From contig JAQFVV010006312.1 of NCBI GenBank assembly GCA_028023455.1, positions 686,001 to 750,000 on the forward strand: 64,000 nt of DNA, read 5' to 3'. Within the stretch, counting starts at the first letter, position 1; every line of letters starts with the position of its first letter. Shown piece after piece: positions 58,534-64,000 of the stretch. Both the position numbers and the translations under genes were made by a program. The notes below the pieces were generated by a model. The model was given only the letters and a program-made list of their open reading frames with translations. It ran no database searches and had not been told where the DNA came from. The stretch is from Epiperipatus broadwayi (taxonomy: Eukaryota; Onychophora; Udeonychophora; Euonychophora; Peripatidae).

Positions 58534-58845
58534 TATTGGACTATTTCCATCATCTAATATGCATATTGAATGTCTTTAGAAAAATTTAACTTTATTTAAA
58601 TGTTCCAAATACATTCAACTGTTAGTAATAGCAAATCAAACAGGTTAGTATATGCACAATGTTTCGAGAGGTATTATTCTCCCTTCTTCTTCAGGTGTTT
58701 CTGGCCTGATCAGTGACAGTTGAATGTATTTGGAATATTTAAACAAAGTTAAATTTTTCTAAAGACATTCAATATGCATATTAGATGATGGAAATAGTCC
58801 AATATAAAAATACCACTAGAACACTATCATCACAAACCTTCAGTT
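58534..58845. mobile_element. Foldback (MITE-like) element, family F1, copy at 58.5 kb
   Basis: Arms of about 85 bp: TATTGGACTATTTCCATCAT (58534) through CAAATACATTCAACTG, mirrored by CAGTTGAATGTATTTGGAAT (58720) through ATGGAAATAGTCCAATA (58804). The loop holds, on the minus strand, CTGAAGA (58694-58688), then GAGAATAATACCTCTC and GAAA (58665-58662), a hammerhead-like core that the 19.8-kb copy lacks. The flank AACACTATCATCACAAACCT then TCAG (58821) matches the other copy's flank in reverse. Confidence 0.75.
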
Positions 58846-59956
58846 AAACTATCTACCTGAAAGAAAAATTCTAAACTTGCTTGTGACAGAAATATTTTTA
58901 AAAATTTATCAGGCCCAGGTTTGAATCTTGGTTCATGTGCCTGGCTAGTAGTTGTTATGACTATTTAACTCATCTACTTTTGCATTTTGATATGGGATAC
59001 ATTTAAAGCATTAGATTGATTTATATAGATTCATAATACCAGTAATAATGATAACTATCAACAATGTTATAATTAGACTTAAAAATAATGTGAATAATTA
59101 TTTCTCTATAAACGTTTTTCTAAAGTTTGCCAACATTTTCAAAAAGTGAAAAATATACTAATATCATTAATTAATTATTAAACAATATTATAGTTTATTA
59201 TCATTATTTGGTGCTGACGAATCGACGTTGATACCTGGAGATTGTATGAATAGCATTTATAGCATCGCCAAAATTACATTTAAATATATGAAAGTTTTAT
59301 TCATTACAACTTTTTCCCCTCCGGAATAGAAATGTATGTTTATTGAATTTTAAAATAAAATTTAAAAATTCCTCAGTAGGTGGCAGAAAAGTTTTAGAAA
59401 TTTATTCATAATTTTTAAAAATTATTTCAAAATCCAAAATTTCTTCCGAATAATCCTAATTACAAAAATTAATAAAACATATCAAAATGAGAAACACATT
59501 CTACATATTAACACCACATACATTTATAATATCTTAAAAATTATTAAGTCTTTTAAAATACACATTTTTTAAAAAATCCATATTTCCGAATCGACATTTA
59601 AAGCAATTCTAGAACACTGTTTAAAGCTGGTTTTTTTTTTTTTTTTGAAAAAAGTTTTATTCCATATCTAACATATTTACAGGTGTGAACATATTTACAA
59701 AAGGAATATTATTTGGTTTTATTTTTGGAAGCATCACATCATAATTGAAGCATATTTTTTAAAAAAAATTTACAGACTAAAAATCAGTCCGTGAATAGTT
59801 ATATCAAGATTAAAAAACAAAAGCACGAAAATGCTTGAAAAATTGAAAATTAATGCAAATACATTACTATTAATCAAACAGTCAATGCTCTTCCAAAAAG
59901 CGCACAATCTATACACTTTATTAAAAAGCTCTTGATAAGATTTGCACTCTTATTCA
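58846..59956. other. AT-rich spacer
   Basis: A B-box-like GGTTTGAATCTTGG at about 58918 is isolated. Nothing else recognisable. Confidence 0.45.
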
Positions 59957-60066
59957 AGGAATCAGATATTCGACATAAAATTAATCATTTTCAAGGAATC
60001 AGATATTCGTCATAAAATTAATTATTTTCAAGGAATCAGATATTCGACATAAAGGTAATTATTTTC
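59957..60066. repeat. 37-bp tandem repeat, three copies
   Basis: CAAGGAATCAGATATTCG then (A/T)CATAAA..TAATTATTTT, three head-to-tail copies with few differences. Confidence 0.9.
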
Positions 60067-60925
60067 GAACAGTTATGCTATAAATTTATGATATATTATA
60101 ACAATGTTTCTATTCATTAAATGATATTCATTTTTCTCAGCTATTTCATATGTATACATTAGTACAATAAATTGTTATTATCCATACTAACGACATGTTA
60201 AAATACACTAATCAATTCATCCCCAAAAATAAAATATTAAAGTATTAAGAAATAGATATACAGAAATGATTTTCAAAAAGTTTTATGGCAATTACTATAC
60301 AAAAAAATTACTAATATTATTAAGCAACTCCCAGATAACATCATTATTACTACATTGCATATTAACGATGCGTATATTCAACATATGCTTTTCAACATAT
60401 GCTTTTAATCGCAGTAATTAACTCTACTTAGACTATTTCAGGGAATTTATTGTAAGATTGAATAAATGATAAATGCTATTATATCTCTTTTCCAGACTTG
60501 ATTTCTGGCTAATTACTTTTTTACTTATCATCTACATAGAATAGCAATATAAAATTGTATCCAATTATTAATGTACTTTAAGCGCTCAAAATTCGTTTGT
60601 TCTACTAAACTAATATGCATTATATATTTATACTTTTATCAAAGATTTATTTGCAGATTCTGCACATTTAGATTTAATATAAAATAACTAAAAACATACT
60701 ACATGTATATGCAATTTTTTGAAATTATAATAATGGTTCAAATAAATAATATAACATACAGAAATACTTTCAATTATTTAGATCATAATTATTATCAACT
60801 GAACTTAAATGAATGTTAGCAAATATCATGCAATATTCAATGCATTGTATATTTCAATATTAGCAGATTATTTATATATTATAAAATCTTTAAACTGAGT
60901 TATAAAAATCATATTTTAATCTTTT
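60067..60925. other. AT-rich spacer
   Basis: Nothing recognisable apart from a small duplication (CAACATATGCTTTT twice, about 60380). Confidence 0.5.
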
Positions 60926-61056
60926 TTTCTTAATCAGAAGGTAATCAGCCTTCGATATGCTCTGTTTAATCACTTACTAACTCACCGATGTCATAAAACA
61001 TGATTAATCAGCGTACATCGAAGGCTGATTGCTTTCTTACCTTCTGATTAAGAATT
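60926..61056. repeat. Short foldback element
   Basis: TTCTTAATCAGAAGGTAATC then AGCCTTCGATAT is mirrored by ACATCGAAGGCTGATTGCTT then TCTTACCTTCTGATTAAGAA, with about 60 bp of loop. An 8-nt insertion splits the right arm. Confidence 0.7.
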
Positions 61057-62477
61057 ATTAACGAAAACTGCACTTGTAAATTATGTTGATATTAAATTGA
61101 TTCTTTCTTTTTTTGTAACTTTAAATTTAACTTCAATTCCGATCATAAAGGATTACATGAGAAGAGACATATAAAAAGAGAAAAATTAAAAATGCAATTA
61201 TTATTAATCAACTTAAAGTACAACGAATAGATAAATTACTAATACTAAAACAAACGATTTCTGGTAAATCATATACATCTACTTCTCATCCATGTATTTT
61301 TTATTAATCATAACTACAATATAAGTAATTGAGAGTATATCTGTGTGTGTTTTAAAACAATTGATAGAGGTATTGTTGACTGTTATAATAATTTTACTAT
61401 ATTTGACCGTGTAGTATATATATACTTACTAATTATTTTCAAGCAAGATCTCAAGCTACACACACATATATATATATATATGTATATTGATAAAATCAAG
61501 TCATATATCATATTACTTATATATATATATATGAAATATAGTTAAACCATGTGATCATATTTTTAACACAAATGATTTTCTACTACATTCTAAGCATATA
61601 AAAATGTTAAAAGATCTTCAAAATATAACCAGTTTAACTTTCTGCTAAAATTTCTACATAATATTCTTTCCACTAAAATTCAAATCTACTAAATTATTCT
61701 GTATAAATTTGTTTGAGAAGTTGATATCTACATTCATAATCAGTCTCATATGTGAAGCAACAAGACAGCTGATTTAGGTGCTGAATAAGATAATGTATAG
61801 AAATATAACATAATATTTGAAAAATAATTTTAATAATATGTTGCAGAAAAATCCCTAAATAAAATATTTAAAAAGGGTTTTGAAGCATTTTTTTAAAAAA
61901 ATACTCACCTGTCATTATATTTAATCAAAAATTGTTCAATTCTTTAATTAAATAGTTTTTTAATGGATCTTAATTTTTTTTTAATCCTTTAACTTATAGA
62001 TATTTATTTTGTTTCCCCCTAGTAATGGTTTGGTTTATAGTTCAATATTTTACTTTAGCATTAAACCTTTTTTTGATATTATTAATCAATAACTTGAACT
62101 TGATTTATTAAAAATATACGTTTATAAATGAAAAACTTTCTTAGAAATAATATTTGAACTTTGCAAATGTAGAAAAGCAAATAATAAACTGAAAAATGTA
62201 ATCACAACAATAACTTTTATTTTATTGAACAATGCTGCATTGGCAATTAAAAAAATAATAAAATAAAATATTTACCAATTTTAACTTCATTTATAAAACC
62301 AAGGTAATTATTATTACATCATCATAAAACAATGAAATGGTAGTAAATGCATAGCTAATTGTTTTTACCATTAGTATAGTTTTTTTTTTTATTTATCTTT
62401 AAAAAAAAAACAAAGATATTAAAATAAAATATAAATGCAGTTATAAATATCACATGATTTAATTTTTAAGCTTATAA
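61057..62477. other. AT-rich spacer
   Basis: (AT)n stretches at about 61466-61482 and 61521-61533; no gene recognised. Confidence 0.5.
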
Positions 62478-62788
62478 ATAAAAAATAAAGAGTTCTGCTA
62501 ATTGTGCTAAACAGCTTTATTGATAAATGCCAGTAAAACAAAGCATTAAAAAAATCTCTACCTAGAAACCACTCCTAACCTCAGGCCAATGGTTTCATGC
62601 TTTGGTCCTCCTCAGTGAAGCACTAGGGTAGTTTCAAACTACACCTTAAAATACCAAGTGAAAGTCGGCATTGGTATGAAGTTGGAAGTGGTTCCTAGTT
62701 AGAGATTTTTTAAATGTTTTGTTTTGTTGGCATTTATCAATAAAGCTTGTTAGAACAATTAGCAGAGCTCTTTATTTTTTAATTATAA
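62478..62788. mobile_element. Foldback (MITE-like) element F4
   Basis: Arms of about 110 bp: AAAAAATAAAGAGTTCTGCT (62480) through ATCTCTACCTAGAAACCACT, mirrored by AGTGGTTCCTAGTTAGAGAT (62687) through AGCAGAGCTCTTTATTTTTT (62782). The ~90-bp centre contains TCCTCCTCAGTGAAGCACTA. No coding capacity. Confidence 0.75.
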
Positions 62789-63289
62789 ATATATTTGCTT
62801 TTAAATCAATATTATACAAATATTTTGTAAAAATAATTGTAAATATTTAAATAATCTACAAAAAATGCACAATTTTTTTCTGTAAATTAATGTGAGTGAA
62901 TTTGCAGGTATTCTCACAAGCACTATCAAGGCCTGAGAACAAAGAATCTACCAATTAGAAATATTATAAACTCATTTGTATTAGTTTCTATGTATAATAC
63001 TGATATCTTCAAATTTTTAAAAAAATAATAAATCAACATATATTTAAGTTCCAGTGTCTACTGCCAAATATATACAAAACTGGCAAAATAATGCTACAGA
63101 TAACTCAAAGCTGGAAACTGAAAACACCACCATTACCATCTATATACAAAATATTTCAGCTACATGACAATATGAATTAATATCATAGTAAAACAGAAAG
63201 ATAAATGGTTTTATTACTCAAGAGCTTATATGATGTTTTAGCAGAAATGCCGACTTAATTGTCCAGGCCTTCTTCTTCAAGGCTTTTCC
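62789..63289. other. AT-rich spacer
   Basis: Nothing recognisable. Confidence 0.5.
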
Positions 63290-63318
63290 GGCAACAAAAA
63301 AAAAAGAGGAGGGGGGGG

Positions 63319-63352
<34 letters not shown>

Positions 63353-63396
63353 GATGGGGGAAAAAAAAAAAAAAAAAAAAGAAAAAAAAAGAAAAT
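63290..63396. repeat. Low-complexity A/G tract
   Basis: Poly-A of several tens of bases interrupted by GAGGAGGGGGGGG and GATGGGGG. Homopolymer length may be unreliable in the assembly. Confidence 0.9.
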
Positions 63397-63689
63397 TCTC
63401 TGGCAACTTTTATTCTTATGTAGCAAAGTTTATACAGTATTTAATGAAAGACTCAATCACATGGAGAGGGAGGGGTGATGGCAGAAAAAAAGATTTATTT
63501 TTACTGTTTTATACTTCTGAAATTTTTTATTGCTTATGTAAATGTATGCAGATGAAATAAAATATAAAGAACATTTAAATATTTTAAAGTCAAATATATT
63601 TATCTAAATAATTGTTTACAAAGATAACATTAAAAAAAACTTAGTAATAAAATAGCTATTAATGATTCTATAAAGTATAAGACTGATGA
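63397..63689. other. Short AT-rich spacer before the last LINE fragment
   Basis: No recognisable feature. Confidence 0.4.
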
Positions 63690-64000
63690 TTATCACCATG
63701 TTAATCATTATCATTCCCCTTCAAGTTAAAATCTCTCCAAAGTTCAATCCTTTTTTTCTAATCAACAAAATCTTTTTTTTTCACATCACATCAGAAAATA
63801 TTCTTATTTCATCCATCCATATTGCATATGGTCTCTTTCTAGTTTTTTACAATCTTATGGAATCCAATTTAAGACTCTAATTACCCACTTACTATTATAT
63901 CTTCTATGAAAATATCTAATACAGTTTTATTTCAATCTCTTAATTTTTCTTAATGCTAAATTTAAGGGGATGCTCTAATTCACTTGACTATTCTGTCAAA
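63690..64000 (-). mobile_element. 3' end of an RTE-type LINE (copy 7, decayed, runs off the window)
   Basis: Plus-strand TCATTATCATTCCCC..CTCTCCAAAGTTCAATCC, TCATCCATCCATATTGCATA and TGGTCTCTTTCTAG line up with the reverse of the C-terminal end of copy 6 (42355-42600). It is more diverged, with frequent indels. Confidence 0.75.

Noticed and set aside
58915-58935. B-box-like GGTTTGAATCTTGG
   Set aside because: No A box, acceptor stem or tail in the expected positions.

Overview
The window looks like non-coding, transposon-filled DNA from an AT-rich invertebrate animal. It is roughly three quarters A/T by eye. There are no operons, no bacterial signals and no convincing host exons. The retrotransposon proteins are of kinds widespread in molluscs, cnidarians, arthropods and flatworms, so I do not name a lineage. 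A run of exactly 500 N (9663-10162) is an assembly gap. I recognise no intact host gene. Everything codable is a decayed transposable element, and the rest is AT-rich spacer.

Layout. From 1 to 11.5 kb lie four copies of one RTE-type LINE: copy 1 (minus), copy 2 (plus), copy 3 (plus, nearly full length with 5' leader, AP-like endonuclease, reverse transcriptase and a TGATGA-type 3' tail) and copy 4 (minus, cut by the gap). Smaller pieces of the same LINE lie at 18.7, 42.4 and 63.7 kb. Fragments of a second LINE with a C-terminal zinc finger lie at 24.3, 26.9-28.9 and 54.1 kb. At 45.2-49.9 kb is a compound Penelope-like element made of one inverted and two tandem parts. At 38.3-38.7 kb is an internally deleted Merlin/IS1595-type transposase. 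Four tRNA-derived SINEs are present at 20.8, 21.3, 36.0 and 39.1 kb; the last has a perfect 16-bp target duplication.

The most interesting material is a family of about 470-bp repeats in three clusters (13.1-14.3, 25.8-26.2 and 31.1-33.9 kb). Every unit that spans the region carries a hammerhead-ribozyme-like motif: CTGATGA core, a 5-bp stem II with compensatory changes, GAAA, a very short stem III, and a stem I that re-pairs. Next to it is a tRNA-like A-box/B-box pair. This recalls hammerhead-bearing SINE-like elements, animal retrozymes and Penelope-like elements, but I do not recognise this family. Seven instances are listed, four with an intact core.

A second theme is inverted-tandem organisation. 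Head-to-tail units followed by the same units in reverse occur in the ribozyme family, in a ~300-bp family (16.5-17.5 kb), in a very young ~345-bp palindromic array (36.5-38.1 kb, flanked by a 13-bp target duplication), in the Penelope-like locus, and as the inverted pair of RTE copies 1 and 2. Several foldback elements (19.8, 26.5, 28.1, 40.3, 57.4, 58.5 and 62.5 kb) add long hairpins; two contain weaker hammerhead-like cores. All similarities were judged by reading and by internal alignment, without database searches.
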